This document shows, piece by piece, positions 37,137 through 48,365 of a stretch of 64,000 nt of DNA. The notes under the pieces were generated by a model. The model saw nothing but the letters and a program-made list of their open reading frames with translations, made no database searches and had not been told where the DNA came from. The DNA comes from Icerya purchasi. Lineage: Eukaryota; Arthropoda; Insecta; Hemiptera; Monophlebidae. The stretch is taken from NCBI GenBank assembly GCA_039619475.1, contig CM077115.1:177700060-177764059 (forward strand). The letters are read 5' to 3'. Position 1 is the first letter of the stretch, and each line of letters starts with the position of its first letter. The position numbers and the translations under genes are program-made.

Positions 37137-37441
37137 TACATATATTACAAGTAGAGACTATGCGCACGATGGTAGAAGTCGGCTTGCGTGGGGCTGTGCG
37201 GGCGATCAGATGGGATAATTTTTGGGACCCTGTTAGAATACTTACGTCCCGAATTTCCAAAAAAACACGGTAACGACCGGAGTGCGCGTGGGAACGGAGG
37301 GTGCACATTCGCGGAGGTAGTAGGTGGAAGCCCCATGCGTGGGCGAACCGATGGACAAAATCATTTTAGCTTCAACTGTTATTGGGCCCAATTACCTGTG
37401 GCGGCACCTTTGTGTGCTAGCTGTAACCTAAAAGCCCTACT
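37137..37441 (-). repeat. Right arm of the ~300-bp inverted repeat pair
   Basis: Reverse complement of 33865-34162. Its outer end is AGCCCTACT at 37441. No clear target duplication was seen at the two outer ends (CGTA on the left, GAAG on the right). Confidence 0.88.
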
Positions 37442-38139
37442 GAAGTAGCAGTGCCACAGAGTTGTTGCAATAGTTCGTCAATGCATTTTCCGGAAATGTT
37501 CGCCTGCGATGGTACCGGGCGTCATTAATATAACGCGTCCGCGTGTAGAGAAATATTTCGGCAGTTCTGGCGACGGTGCGGAAATAAGTGACAAGGTCTA
37601 GTGCGGTGGAGGGTTATTTATAGAAGCGAGCAATTCCGTTGACGGAAATTAAATAACGGCGGCCTTTTCACGGCGAATAGGCGCGCATATTTTAGCCGAT
37701 GTGACACATATTCTGCGAAAGTTTAATAGAACAGAACGGCCGACCGTCGAGCATTCGCAATATGGCGGCTAATGTAAAAAGTAAAATGAAGCATGCCAGG
37801 TGAAATTTATGAGCAATACTCTTGCTACAGAATAGCAGTGAATAAGCTGCTGAAAGAGCTGTTCCCAGTCAGCCAGCCTACGTGGCCATCTTCCTTTGTA
37901 TGCACTATCCGAGGAATTATCAAAATCGCTGTTCGCTCGGAATTCACGTTCGATTTTATCCGAGAGCCAGTCCGGGATATTTCTCGCGAGATGAGAATGA
38001 GGTTAAACGATTGTTACTGGCCGTCGCCAAAAATTGCACCGAGTGGCTTTTGCCATTCTTCCCCATTTTCCAGTCCAATATATTCTGTTTGTGTATGACT
38101 TCCTTATGGCGTTGCGCAAATTAAAACAGCAACGGTTCT
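37442..38139. other. No gene recognised
   Basis: Moderate-GC sequence with overlapping frames of 80-101 codons (37793-38124). None has a motif I recognise. Confidence 0.4.
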
Positions 38140-41127
38140 GGTTTTTGAAAATCTCATTCTTTCGAATAATGTTTTCCTCCTTAATGATTCTTCTCCAGCT
38201 CTTTCAATCTAACATTTTCATCTCCTAACATTAGTTTCACAATTCGAGTTAGTCTATCTACGGAGACGATTACATTCCAATTCTCATTATTCCACAGAAT
38301 TTTCCTTCTCTTACTTACCTTAGTTTCTCATTCTTCTCGATGAATTCGTTTCAAAACCAGTTGGACTTCATTCCGTCCTCCGGTGGACTCTATATATGTA
38401 CTAGTACCAAACCCGATTCTGCTCCCTATCCTCCAGTATAATTCGTTACTAAATTCAATCAACAATGCTCTCATGTTGTGCCATCCTTCTAACAATTCTA
38501 GGAGGTCTAATCGTTATTGAAGGGTTGCGTCCCTTTGGTCGAATGAAGAATACGAGACGACATTTAGTTATAGTCGCGCCATCTTCAGATCCTTTCGTTC
38601 CAGTCCGATACTAGAAAATTTCTTTACCATGAAAAAGAGCAGGCTCGGTTACTAAAATCCTCTAAAAAATCTTCCGGGAAAAATCGCTGTTCCTCCCTCT
38701 CTAGATCTACTCCATTTAGTTATGTTTGGAAAATGGCCAGGGTTTTTAAATTTCCTTCCCCCGAGCGTTTTTTATTTTTTTATTTATTTAACATTCCTCT
38801 CAATATTTTGTTACCATTTATCGTTTCTATTGCGTCCACTTATGTTCCTAATGCCAACGAATTGCGCTCTTACCCTTTTACAAGAGATTCTATTTCTCAA
38901 GACTCAACTCCTGATTTCAGTATGAATGAACTAAAACTTATCTATACAGAATAAACCTTTAGATGGTATACGCTATTTTGTCCCTAGGAATTATCCGCTC
39001 GTGCTTTTTCAAATCTACTTGCTATTTTCGATTCATTTTTCTTTATAGCGCGGAGTTACACTACTCTTTATTAGGAATTAATTTGTGGTTGTGCTTATTT
39101 CTAAAAAAAAAAAAAAAACCCTCTTTACATCCTATTTCTTTGATATCTTGTCTGAAGGAATTATCTGAAAGTATGCTGAACAAGCACCTTGTTTGGTAGC
39201 TCAAGCATAATAAGATACTTCCAGTATGTTTGGCCTTCGTTCAGTCTAGCAGACACTGTGTCATTTAAAATATATCAATCTTTCAACAAAAAATAGTTTA
39301 CTGTGACTGCATTCGTCGATATTTCCAGTAATTTCGCTAACGCGCATCTTCCTACTCTTTGAGATAGTGTGTTAGCAATCCGCACTTCTTTACACTTCAC
39401 TACTCTTGTCGTTAATTTAACGTCGAATTGCACAATTCATTTCATTTCTTCTTTGCTCCAGACTTCAAGAAATGCCTTTAGCGACCTTCCGCAAGGCTAT
39501 TGTTAATCTTATACTTTTCAATGTCTACATCTTTTCTATCAGTTGCTCCTCACAATTTTTTCGTCACTGGCATTCTACTCTTCTCTTCCTTTCAAAATGT
39601 CGGAACCCCACAGTTGCTGATATCAGTCGGTCTCTTGCTATGCTGGAGCATTCTCTCTGCTCTTTACATTTTTCTATCGCCCCTTAAAATCTTCCTGTAT
39701 CGTGTTCTCTTTTCGTTCCTATAACCCTGCAAGAGTTGATGTGGATTTGAACAGTGACATTACCCCCTTAAATAGATTGCTTATCCTTTTTTGAACGATT
39801 TTCTTTCCTCTTCTGCTCTTAAAAGACTAAACCGGTGTTGAAAGCCATGTCTCCCACAATGTGTGAAGACGATCGATCCCTATTTACTTACCTCCCTGTA
39901 CTAATCTATTATTCGCTCGAAATTTGACTATTGTTCCATTAGTTATGGCGATAGCTTGAGGTTTCTTTTTTCAAAATTAGATATTACTCAAAATTCGTGT
40001 CTTGTCTTTGCTTGTAGCTGTTTTCCAATTTCAGCGTTACTAGCCGAGTCAAATACGCCTTCTCTGTATATCCGTAGATCCTATTTGAGCTATCGTTTCC
40101 TATTTTTCTATTAAGAAGAACCGGCGTTTTACTCAGAAGAAAATCCCCCTATTCTCGCGCATATCTCCTTGCATCCCAATTCCTTTCTTTTGTAATTAGT
40201 TCCTCTAACCTAACCTATTTCTCTTTTAACGTGGATCACCTTATATTCATTTTCTTCCGTTATCTTCCAGATTTCTTGCTCACAACGTGGCTAGGCAGGA
40301 ATTCTATAACACTTGCAATAACCTATTTCCTGCGTAAGTGCCTATCTTACTGGTGAAGTTAAAGCCTCTTTCATTATTCGCGACATTATGTTCTGCGAAT
40401 CTTTCCGACTGTTCTCTTTTTATGTAATATTTACAGCCGAGCTCACGACTATCACTAATTTAACTTCTTTATTTTTAATATTTTCTCCTATCGGTCTACC
40501 TTCAATTATCCGATTATTTCTGGCTCCAGAAGTGTCCTTCAAATCAAATTTGCTCTTCTTTCTACTTATTTCGGTAGTTTTATTGTTCTTCCTGTTCGGT
40601 TACTCATTCACGATCTTTCCTTTCTGCATTCAATTAATATCGATCCGTTATGGGTGCCTTGTAGGTATAATGGGCAAAGAAATGGTGCATCATCCGTGTT
40701 GCTGCTTCCTCGCAAGTCTATTTCTCCTAAATTTTACGTTCGAATCCTTTTCCCCTTTTTAGAGAAATCGTCATTCTGGAATCTGGTCTGACGTTTATTT
40801 TTTGCCCTTTTCCAATAAATGATCCTTTTACTTGTCCATCAACCTTTTCCTTCTTCCTATTTGTGGTTCTATCTTTTTTTCTTTCTTTCGTTGTTCTACT
40901 CTTGCGCTTCAATCATATTCTGCTACCGTCTTTTCGTTTTCGTTTTACCCTTACGTCTTCTCATCCTCTTTACCTGAGTGATGATGCTTTCTGCGACTTT
41001 GACCATGTCCTTCATAAATGTCTCTTTCTTTTATTCTCAAATTCTTTTAGACTGCCTATTGTTAATATCATTAGGATTGATGGTTTTGCTTTAAGATTCG
41101 TGAAAAAAAAAAAAAAAGAAAAAAGTT
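38140..41127 (+). pseudogene. Family 1 LINE ORF2, long decayed copy (EN to 3' tail)
   Basis: About 3 kb parallel to the near-complete ORF2 from its endonuclease middle to the 3' end. Landmarks: LILSNNVFLLNDSSP (about 38150-38190) matches FLHNNLFLLNDNSP. VWKMARVFKFPSP (about 38728-38762) matches VWKMAKAFRTPLS. SCLKELSESMLNKHLVW lies at about 39145-39199. GLPQG-like FSDLPQGYC appears at about 39477-39505 in shifted frame. YIRRSYLSYRFLF lies near 40070-40110, and the RNase H piece IDPLWVP near 40640-40665. The Cys/His tail CDFDHVLHKC lies near 40997-41025. Frames are destroyed throughout. It ends with an A-rich tail at about 41102-41127. Confidence 0.85.
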
Positions 41128-41162
41128 TTTAAATATTGCGGTTTTTAAACACTAATTTAGTC

Positions 41163-41222
41163 GGCAACTGTGGCATAGTTGGTTCGTTTATGTAGGACCT
41201 AGTTTAAATCCCGTTGCTGCAC
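41163..41222 (+). mobile_element. Decayed tRNA-like SINE head
   Basis: TGGCATAGTTGG (41171-41182) fits a pol III A box, and AGTTTAAATCC (41201-41211) fits a B box with two changes. GGCAAC at 41163 can pair with GTTGCT at 41213 as an acceptor-like stem (one G-T pair). At ~56 nt it is shorter than a tRNA and the T stem does not pair, so it is not a functional tRNA. The downstream body is not recognised. Confidence 0.45.
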
Positions 41223-41845
41223 ATTGGAACTTTCAAAAATTTTACTTGCTCCGGATTATGTCCACAGTTGAAGCACCCAAAAACAAATAGACAAAAAAAC
41301 ATCCATTTCTGTTATTTCTGATTCGAATTTTCTTATTTCCGCAATTAATTCCTTTTTTTTTTTTTTTTTTTTCTATATTTTTACTATTGTTTCGGTTAAC
41401 TTGATGTTTAAATTTTTTCAAATGTTTTTTCAATGAAAACGGTCACCGAATATATTTTAAGAAATTTCAGCTGCCGGTAGGGTTTATTGCTTTCGCGGGC
41501 CGAGGACGATGAATAAAAGCTGGCTAAGGAGATAATCTCGGGGTAATATTTTAATTTTTCGAACTGACAAGTAGACTACGATTTTGCAGCGTTAAATTAT
41601 CGTCCTGTACACAGTGATAAGAATAGGGAAGAACCGGAAAGGTCGTCAGTGTAGTAGCGGTAGCAATAGATGGGTGAAAAAGATGAAGAGCGAAAAAAGA
41701 CAAGCGTTTGTCGAAAGGAGGTGACAAAACTGAAAGCAGATGTGAACGACGGGAAAATTGCTCAACAGGTAGAGCGTAGTGCCAAACGAACTCTATAATA
41801 AAGTAGATGAGCTCAGCTGTCTTTTAGTACTGTTTTAGAAGCGCG
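41223..41845. other. No gene recognised
   Basis: Includes a T19 run (about 41353-41371). No coding or repeat similarity was seen. Confidence 0.4.
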
Positions 41846-41894
41846 AAATACTAACGTCTGTAAAAGAGGGCACCTTTTACAGACGTTAGTATTT
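41846..41894. repeat. Perfect 21-bp stem hairpin, 7-nt loop
   Basis: 41846-41866 (AAATACTAACGTCTGTAAAAG) is an exact reverse complement of 41874-41894, with loop AGGGCAC. There is no run of T after it, so a pol III or bacterial-type terminator reading does not apply. Its function is unknown. Confidence 0.93.
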
Positions 41895-42579
41895 GCTTTC
41901 TCCGCATTTAGCTTTTGCGACGGAACATGTCGCCTTTATAAACAATGTCTACAGATAATTTCACCTTTTAAGTGTTGAGAATGACACAATAAAAATATTT
42001 TCCAACTCTGCCATCGACTCTCATGGCTCTCCGGTTCTCGGATTTTGAAGCGAACGTTAATCGTGGCTCCCCTGTTCACAGTAGAGTTACTGAACAGTTC
42101 TTTTCTTGAGAAATGTCCTCCGTTTTCGGTTATTATCGGAATAATTCTGACCGACCGTATTCTACTAGTCATTACAATTCGGACCAATACCGCATTTCAA
42201 AATGGTCGATTTTTAAATTCAACGACGCACGCCGGTTATATGATAATCGGATCTGCGGGGGGGGGGTTATCTCTCACAGTTTGTATAGGAAAAATTTTTA
42301 AATTTTTAACTTTATATAATTCAGCTTGTTTCAGCTTTTTACAGATACTGGCGGTCCAATTTATCGTCATACTTCTTATCTTTCGGGTTCTCTGATGTTC
42401 CTTGATTTGACCAATATCTAGTATTTTCGCTTCTTCGATTACAGCTTGATTCTGTTGTCGTTTTCCCGCGGTTTCCCCGCTGATTGCTTATTCTGTCTCT
42501 TTTTCAGGGGCAGCCGTCTCATTTATACGCGACGACACTCATTATATATATTGCACTTTTCTATTCATCGAACGTCTCC

Positions 42580-42930
42580 CTTAGCTAGCTTGTCGCGGCA
42601 TCGCTTTCTCTGCAATATGCGCCCCTTTTATTTTCTTTATTTTAATCCTGTGGGCCTTAACTGTGTTTGTCACGCTAAACATATTATCTTTCTCAGGTGC
42701 TCCTGGTACGTCTCTACTGGCTACTTGTAAATTTGAACTTTTTTGCTGCTTGCTATGTGCCATTCATTTTTTCTTTTTCCTCATTACCACTATACTTCCT
42801 CTGCTAGCCTAGCGGTCATCATTTTCTCTATTTATATTCATTTTAAAAACGAACTTTCTTTCTCAAATTTAGCATTAGTCTCTAGATTGTTGATCTTGAT
42901 TGGTGTCGATAATAAAAGCGAAAAAAAACC
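42580..42930 (+). pseudogene. Family 1 LINE C-terminal fragment
   Basis: The plus-strand frame holds LNCVCHAKHIIFLRCSW (about 42655-42705), matching the ORF2 C-terminal Cys/His block NFVCDANHIFLECPS of another copy. A degraded counterpart of the LSFPSPLVIPLLASF block follows near 42780-42830. A short A8 run near 42925-42932 may be the tail. Stop codons interrupt it. Only the last ~100 codons are present, so the call rests on one good motif. Confidence 0.6.
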
Positions 42931-44666
42931 CCGTGATCTGAGGAAATATTGCTGGAGCGACGGCGAATAATTCGCCGGAAGAAGCGGTCGAAGAACAGCG
43001 CTGAAAAAGGGTTAGACTGAAATTAACGCAGAAGAACAGATAATAGAAAAATACGTTGAAATTTGCGGATACTGTAGAATGTTAGCAACACCGCAACAAC
43101 GGATGGAATTTTAACTATCGTCATAACTTCTCTTCGGCTTGTTTGTAGTTTCGACGTCGGATTACCTAAGTTCTCATAGAAGTGCTGAACTTGCTAAGAG
43201 TATCCTTGTTTAGCTCTCGTTAAAGCTCCAATCAAATTCTTTCCTCGACATAATGAAACTCAGATAATCTCTTAAAGTGCGGCTCCTATTCATAGCGAAA
43301 AGTCTGCCTTGTACCATGCACTCTGGTCGTATATGGGCTATTTATTGATGATTTAGTTTTTCAGAGTGGTCCGCCTTCTAAGCGACTCTGTAATTTAGCG
43401 CCGGGCCATTCGTTTGAAGAAATATTCAATATTAACCGATTCGTCGTCGGCCAAACTCTTATAGGTAGTGATTGTTTAAACGCTGTTCGCACTTCTTAGC
43501 TGCAGTGCACAGTACCGGTGCTAAAATATGACTGTTTCAAACCGTTACCCAACTTTTCGTTCAAACCGGTTCCGCAGTAAACGCTTTAACATATTCATAC
43601 CTTTTCTTTCAATAAATAGTCTCTGTTCTGATGTGTCTACACTGCATGGGTTTAGGCAGTATTAACGGATTGTAAGATTAAGATTTTTATAAAAACCCAA
43701 TATTCCGTGAAAATATATTTAGGAAAATTGTTTATGTTTCATGCGGAACATAATAATTCGCTGCACGATGGATTATTTTCAGATTTACTTTCAATCGTAG
43801 ATTTTTGTCAAAAATTTGTCGAAACCAACTGTGGTAGGTTTTACTTCTCTTTTTCATTCATCGTAGCTTCAGGGCGACTGGGAGGGTATTTGATCAATTT
43901 TTCTGTTCTCCTATTTGCTTAAACGAAAAAGTGTGAAACAAACTTTATTTTAAACCCGAGTTTGAGTAGTAACCGGTTTTATATAAAGCCAAGGCATTGT
44001 TTGTAAATTTTATCTTTCCCCATTTCACTATTGTTTGTTTCCTTAATTAAACTAAAAACTAATCTCTTCTCCCCTTCCCGCGTTTTCAATTTTCTTTAGC
44101 TCCTTCACCCTACTGCCATTTTCACGACATTGATATGCTGCGCAAACAATTATTGTTTTTCTGAATACTCCTCCCGCAACAGAGAGAACACATTCTCTTT
44201 TATCCTCTCAAAAAATTTCAGCTCTATGTTTTCTTGCTCGTTATACTGTGTTTCCTTCATCCTTTATTTCCAATTCCAGCTGCGCAATTCCTTTCCGCTC
44301 TTGGCGCATTTCATCTCCGATCGCATCGCACGATCTAAAAATTTGAATAATTGATTTATATTCTGATATAAGGAAAATTCATTACTCTGTTTCTGGTGGT
44401 CGTATGTTTCAAACAGGAACGTAACGAATGCTACAGTTTCTCAAAAAGATTGCGCTTGCGCTGGAAATAGTTGGAAATAAAATACTTCCCTTTCGATGAA
44501 AAAAAACCCAACAAAAGGCCGAAAGTGTAATTTAGTGTTTGTAATATGTTATTGTTTTGCGCAGCAGTTGAGTCTCTAGTCTCGTAGAATTAAATAAAGT
44601 GAAAATACGCGTACTTAAAATTTTCGTAGCAATCAATTTTAATTGAGAAAATGTTAAAATGTACTT
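42931..44666. other. No gene recognised
   Basis: AT-rich. Frames of up to 75 codons carry no recognisable motif. Confidence 0.4.
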
Positions 44667-45210
44667 TTTTTTATTGATTTTTTTTTTTTGAGCACGTCGA
44701 CAAAGGGCCTCCGCTCAGAAACAATAAGTAGAAGAACCCGTTAGTTAGACACGGTCAGGAGATTGACAAACTGAATAATGTAGAAAAAAATGAAGCAATG
44801 AACAACGAAGGAAATGACAGAATGTAGGAAGCTCGAGAGATGGTAAATTCGAATAAAGCATAACATGTTTTCCCGACAAAAAGGGTACGATTAGGATCAC
44901 AAGTAGGATGAAGAGGACAATTTAGGGAGAGAGTCAAAAGAAAACAAAAGCGTGAAGAAGGCTTCTGACTTAAGAGGCAAACGAATAATAGACACAACAG
45001 CGGAACAACAACGTGAAGGTAAGCAGAAAGATTCGGTTGGATGCAATGGGAATTTTTCTTGAAGAAGGAGGGAACATAAATATCTGACCATAGTCTAGAA
45101 TTTGAAAATTTTACATAGAGATAGGAGGTTAGAAGCAGGAATTTTAGCAAAATTGAGACAGGAGAATGCAGCAGCCCGAGCCAACTGCCAATTCGTTAAA
45201 GTGTAATAGA
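44667..45210 (-). pseudogene. Family 1 LINE C-terminal fragment, minus strand
   Basis: On the minus strand an RNase H end (NELA...LARAAA, about 45190-45165, frameshifted) is followed by SRLWSDIYVPSFFKKNSHCIQPNLS (about 45097-45020). The latter matches LRLWKDIYFSLFSNPNSFYLSVQPLPS of the near-complete copy. A CPLHPTCDPNRT remnant of the Cys/His tail comes next (about 44925-44885). The 3' end runs into an A tail (T on the plus strand, about 44667-44691). It is 5'-truncated and non-functional. Confidence 0.82.
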
Positions 45211-45268
45211 GTTACTCCCCTTTTTTTCACAAGAATCTGTAATTATTATACCCGATCTTAACAATTCG

Positions 45269-45558
45269 AGGCAGCGTGGTAGCCTAGTAGTTAAGGTGTT
45301 TTGCTACCAAATCAAAGGTCACGGGTTCGAAAGTCGTCTCGATCCGGATCCGAATCGCTTCCAGGTTTACCCAGCCTGAAATAATTGGGTACCAAAGAAA
45401 TCTAGGAAAATAAAGGCGGATCCCAAGTAGAAAGGAACTGTGATCCCCTAGTATTCTCCTTAGACCCATTAGGCTTAGTACATTATGAAAAGCTTAATTT
45501 CACAATTTCCGCGACTTACTGTCGAGGGTATGGGACTTGCTTTACTTCACTTACTTAA
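45269..45558 (+). mobile_element. tRNA-derived SINE, most complete copy
   Basis: The 5' head has an A box TGGTAGCCTAGTAG (45278-45291) and a B box GGGTTCGAAAGTC (45323-45335) about 45 nt apart, as in tRNA-derived pol III promoters. A ~200-bp body follows and ends GGGTATGGGACTTGCTTTAC plus TTCACTTACTT-like repeats. The body recurs at 47246-47352 and 54251-54336, which makes this a dispersed family. The tRNA part does not fold into a proper acceptor stem, so it is not a tRNA gene. It must borrow an LTR- or LINE-encoded reverse transcriptase; its TTTAC-type tail differs from the A tail of family 1. Confidence 0.8.
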
Positions 45559-45559
45559 A

Positions 45560-45961
45560 AATTCAATTCTCATTGAATCATGCAGCAAGAGGGTCAACTC
45601 AAACATATCTTCCGATAATGCTGGGGGAAGACTTTACACAGTGGTACAGTCGGGAAATCTTACACTCGTGGAATCAGCGGTTCCAGGCCCGGCCAAGTAT
45701 ACTTGGATATTTAAAGAAAAGCGTGGACGCTTGGCCGCTAATCATTGGTAATGTCTGCTCACCGAAGCTGGAAATAGTGGTTAACAGAATATACCTTGGG
45801 CATTCAAAAATTACTCACTCATATCTACTGAGTAATCAACCACCGCCCCTATGCGACATTTGCAACGTACCGCTGACAGTTCATCACATTATCCTAACCT
45901 GCCAGAAGTACAACCATCATCGCGATAATCAACTGAGAAAAAATATCCTCGACATAAACAA

Positions 45962-45965
<4 letters not shown>
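45560..45965 (+). pseudogene. I/Jockey-type LINE C-terminus, left part (split by insertion)
   Basis: The plus-strand frame reads WPLIIGNVCSPKLEIVVNRIYLGHSKITHSYLLS, then CDICNVPLTVHHIILTC (about 45860-45905). This is the typical region after RNase H in I/Jockey-type ORF2 proteins, with the C-x2-C...H...C motif. It is broken off at 45965 by a minus-strand family 1 insertion and continues at 46781 in the same reading frame. No RNase H is visible upstream; the SINE at 45269-45558 abuts its left side. It is a different lineage from family 1. Confidence 0.82.
45955..45965. other. Target-site duplication, left copy (11 bp)
   Basis: TAAACAACCTC here is repeated exactly at 46781-46791, on either side of the inserted minus-strand LINE. 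Confidence 0.9.
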
Positions 45966-45992
<27 letters not shown>

Positions 45993-46780
45993 GAGCATGT
46001 CGGCTAAGGACGTTACTCACTTCAACGGTATGATGGTATTAATAATTATAAAGGAAAAATATTACAAATGGAACATACGAAAGAAGCTAACAAAGGAATA
46101 ACCAAAGGAGACGGAAAAGAAAGGATGCTGTGAGCGCTGTAGGGCGTAGGGAGGCCAAGACGCAAAAGACCGGAATACAGTATCGCGCGTTCTGAAGAAA
46201 TGGAAGGACATTCAAGGAAAATGTGGTTCGCATCACAAACGAAGTTTGCTTCTAACGGATCAAATGGACAAAGAGGAGACTGAGTAATGGAGAAACGAAA
46301 GAGCGAAGCAGGAAGCAAGCTGTGGTTTAACCGAAGTCTAATTATGGATGAAATAGTTGACCGCCTCATGTTGGGGAAATCAACAAACCACGGAAAAAGA
46401 GGAGGAGTGGGTTGTATAGATAAGTAAAAGGAAGCAGGATTGGAAAAAGAAGAAGGATAGAGATCAGACCAACAGTCACGATGGCAACGCGAGGAAAGAG
46501 TAAGAAGACTTTGAGCTGGGAAATGCCTAATAAAGCGACCGTTTAAAGCAGCCGAACGTGCCAACGAGTCGACTAACTCGTTGCCCGAAATTCCACAATG
46601 ACTAGGAATCCACAATAGATCAATACGGACAGAACGGGAATGAAATAGATGTGAAATTAAGGAACGTATGTGAAGCACGATAGGATCAGCGGATGGTTTA
46701 GGAAAGGGAGTAGCAATGGCTTGTAAAACGCCTTTTGAATCAGAAGATAAGAGAACCTTGGATATGTTGTTAGAGGAGGC
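45966..46780 (-). pseudogene. Family 1 LINE, 5'-truncated insertion, minus strand
   Basis: The T run at 45966-45992 is the A tail on the minus strand. The minus-strand frame is open for 210 codons (46678-46046) and reads through the second half of RNase H: IDLLWIPSHCGISGNELVDS, with the family's D/H positions largely kept. SRCHRDCWSDLYPSSFSNPASFYLSIQP follows, then CPFDPLEANFVCDANHIFLECPS and LPTPYSAHSILSFPS. Further 5' the frame shifts but VLLSSDSKGVLQAIA is still readable (about 46755-46715). The insertion is bounded by an 11-bp target duplication, so its 5' end (46780) is the original truncation point. This C-terminal part is among the best preserved after the near-complete copy. Confidence 0.93.
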
Positions 46781-46905
46781 TAAACAACCTCCAAATGCTT
46801 ACTGATTTTATTATTAAAACAAAAATAATCAATGGTATATAAATGACCTTTAATCGAGTAATAGCCATATAGGCACTAACTACTCGTATAAAAAAAAAAA
46901 AAAAA
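46781..46905 (+). pseudogene. I/Jockey-type LINE C-terminus, right part and tail
   Basis: Starts with the second target-duplication copy (46781-46791). The reading frame interrupted at 45965 carries on for about 20 codons to a stop near 46840. A ~45-bp 3' UTR and an A17 tail (about 46890-46907) end the element. Frame continuity across the inserted LINE confirms that both parts were one element. Confidence 0.82.
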
Positions 46906-46907
46906 AA

Positions 46908-47093
46908 TTCTCATATTTTAAGATAGGATTTAATCAAATTAGAGCCCTTTTTTTTTTTTGTAAATTGAGTCATATGATTTTTTGTTTGATTTTTTCTTTT
47001 ATGTTATTTTTTAATACTCTACGCATTTAATGGGGGGAAATCGATTGCTCCGTAACGGAATAACTAATTTTCTTTAAACTTTTCTTCAGAAAT

Positions 47094-47139
<46 letters not shown>

Positions 47140-47245
47140 TATAAAAAAAGTTCTAAATCATATAAATATTAAAACATCTTTTTATCTTTTTATTAATTAA
47201 TTTCGCCAGTCAGCCTGATTGTATGCGCAAAACTAGTAATGAAAA
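46908..47245. other. No gene; (AAT)n microsatellite
   Basis: AT-rich sequence with an AAT repeat at 47094-47138 (about 14 units). Nothing else was recognised. Confidence 0.6.
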
Positions 47246-47352
47246 GGCGAATCCCAAGTAGAAAGGAACTGACCCCAGTATTCTCCTTAGATCCATTAGG
47301 CTTAGTGTACATTATGAAAAGCTTAATTTCACAATTCCCGCGACTTCCTGTC
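47246..47352 (+). mobile_element. SINE fragment (body only)
   Basis: Matches 45418-45525 of the fuller SINE with a few small gaps: CCCAAGTAGAAAGGAACTG, then CCATTAGGCTTAGT and GAAAAGCTTAATTTCACAA. The tRNA head and the 3' tail are missing. Confidence 0.85.
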
Positions 47353-48117
47353 AATATTATGCGATAATTTAAAAAAAAATTTATAATAGTAGGGCAAACT
47401 TTTAAACGCAATACCGTAAGTTAAATTACATTAATCGGAAGAGTCATCTATTCTGTTCTGATTAACCGATTTACACGCATTTCCTTAGTAATAATGGTGT
47501 TATTTCCTGCGCCAGAAGTATTAGATATCCATTCAATCTCGTCGTGTTTGTGTTTAACTTGATTATTTTTCTTAACATCTCGCTTTTAAACCGGTGGAAA
47601 CTGATTCTTGCATTGTGGAATAATTTTTCACTTTTCCCAGGGTCCATTGAAACTTCTCATTCTATTTCACAAAAAAACTCGGAACCGGCGTAAAGTGGCC
47701 CCCTTCGATTATTAAGAGAACAATTTCGGTGCCAACATTGTTTTTCTTCTTTTCGCAGGTGCGCCGGATGGCCTAATTGGTAAGTTGCTCTATTTCATTT
47801 GATCATCAACATCGTCTATTATAATGCCAAATACTTTCATGTCACTCTTTAGCACAGTCCATACACCGTCTTTTCGGTTTTCGCATGGCTGTCGTGATTA
47901 CACTATCAACTTCACTGCAGTATGACAACCTTTTTTTTTTTCTCATACTATGAACCATCGAAATCACGTTTTTCACACTTTCAAATGTACAGAAGGTATA
48001 TATTTCTAAGTGTTTGCTCATGCCTTTGTTTTTGACGCAGTCAAGGAGTGTGTGTGCCGCAACAATAACAATGTGTAGTATTTGCATTTCGGCTACATTT
48101 ACTGTTTAAAATTACGA
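47353..48117. other. No gene; contains one copy of a duplicated 120-bp block
   Basis: 47551-47672 is repeated, diverged, at 48236-48365 (TTGATTATTTTTCTTAACATCT shared in part, then GGAAACTGATTC and GGAATAATTTTT). A tRNA A-box-like TGGCCTAATTGGTAAG lies at about 47773-47788 with no B box after it. Confidence 0.5.
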
Positions 48118-48235
48118 TGTTGTCCACTACTCAAACTTATATATTTTGCAAGGAATTTGTCATGAAATCAGTTTCTGCGCCAAATGTGCTGTCATTTAAC
48201 CTCGTTTCATTTACTCTTTTCCCGTCTAACTTTCT

Positions 48236-48365
48236 TTGTTTTGCTCGATTATTTTTCTTAACATCTCTTTTAAATCGGAGGAAACTGATTCCCTTATTAT
48301 ACGGAATAATTTTTTACTTTCTCAGGGTCGTCCGATGTGTTATTGCAACTTCTCGTTCCACTTCG
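48236..48365 (+). repeat. Second copy of the diverged ~120-bp direct repeat
   Basis: Parallels 47551-47672 at roughly three-quarters identity by eye, in the same orientation, 685 bp apart. Its nature is unknown; it may be a piece of a dispersed repeat family. Confidence 0.65.

Noticed and set aside
44755..45150. A novel hydrophobic membrane protein (131 codons, minus strand)
   Set aside because: Its sequence aligns with the C-terminal part of family 1 ORF2, so it is a LINE remnant.
45269..45345. A true tRNA gene
   Set aside because: A and B boxes are present, but acceptor and T stems do not pair properly and the sequence continues into a body repeated elsewhere, so it is a SINE head.
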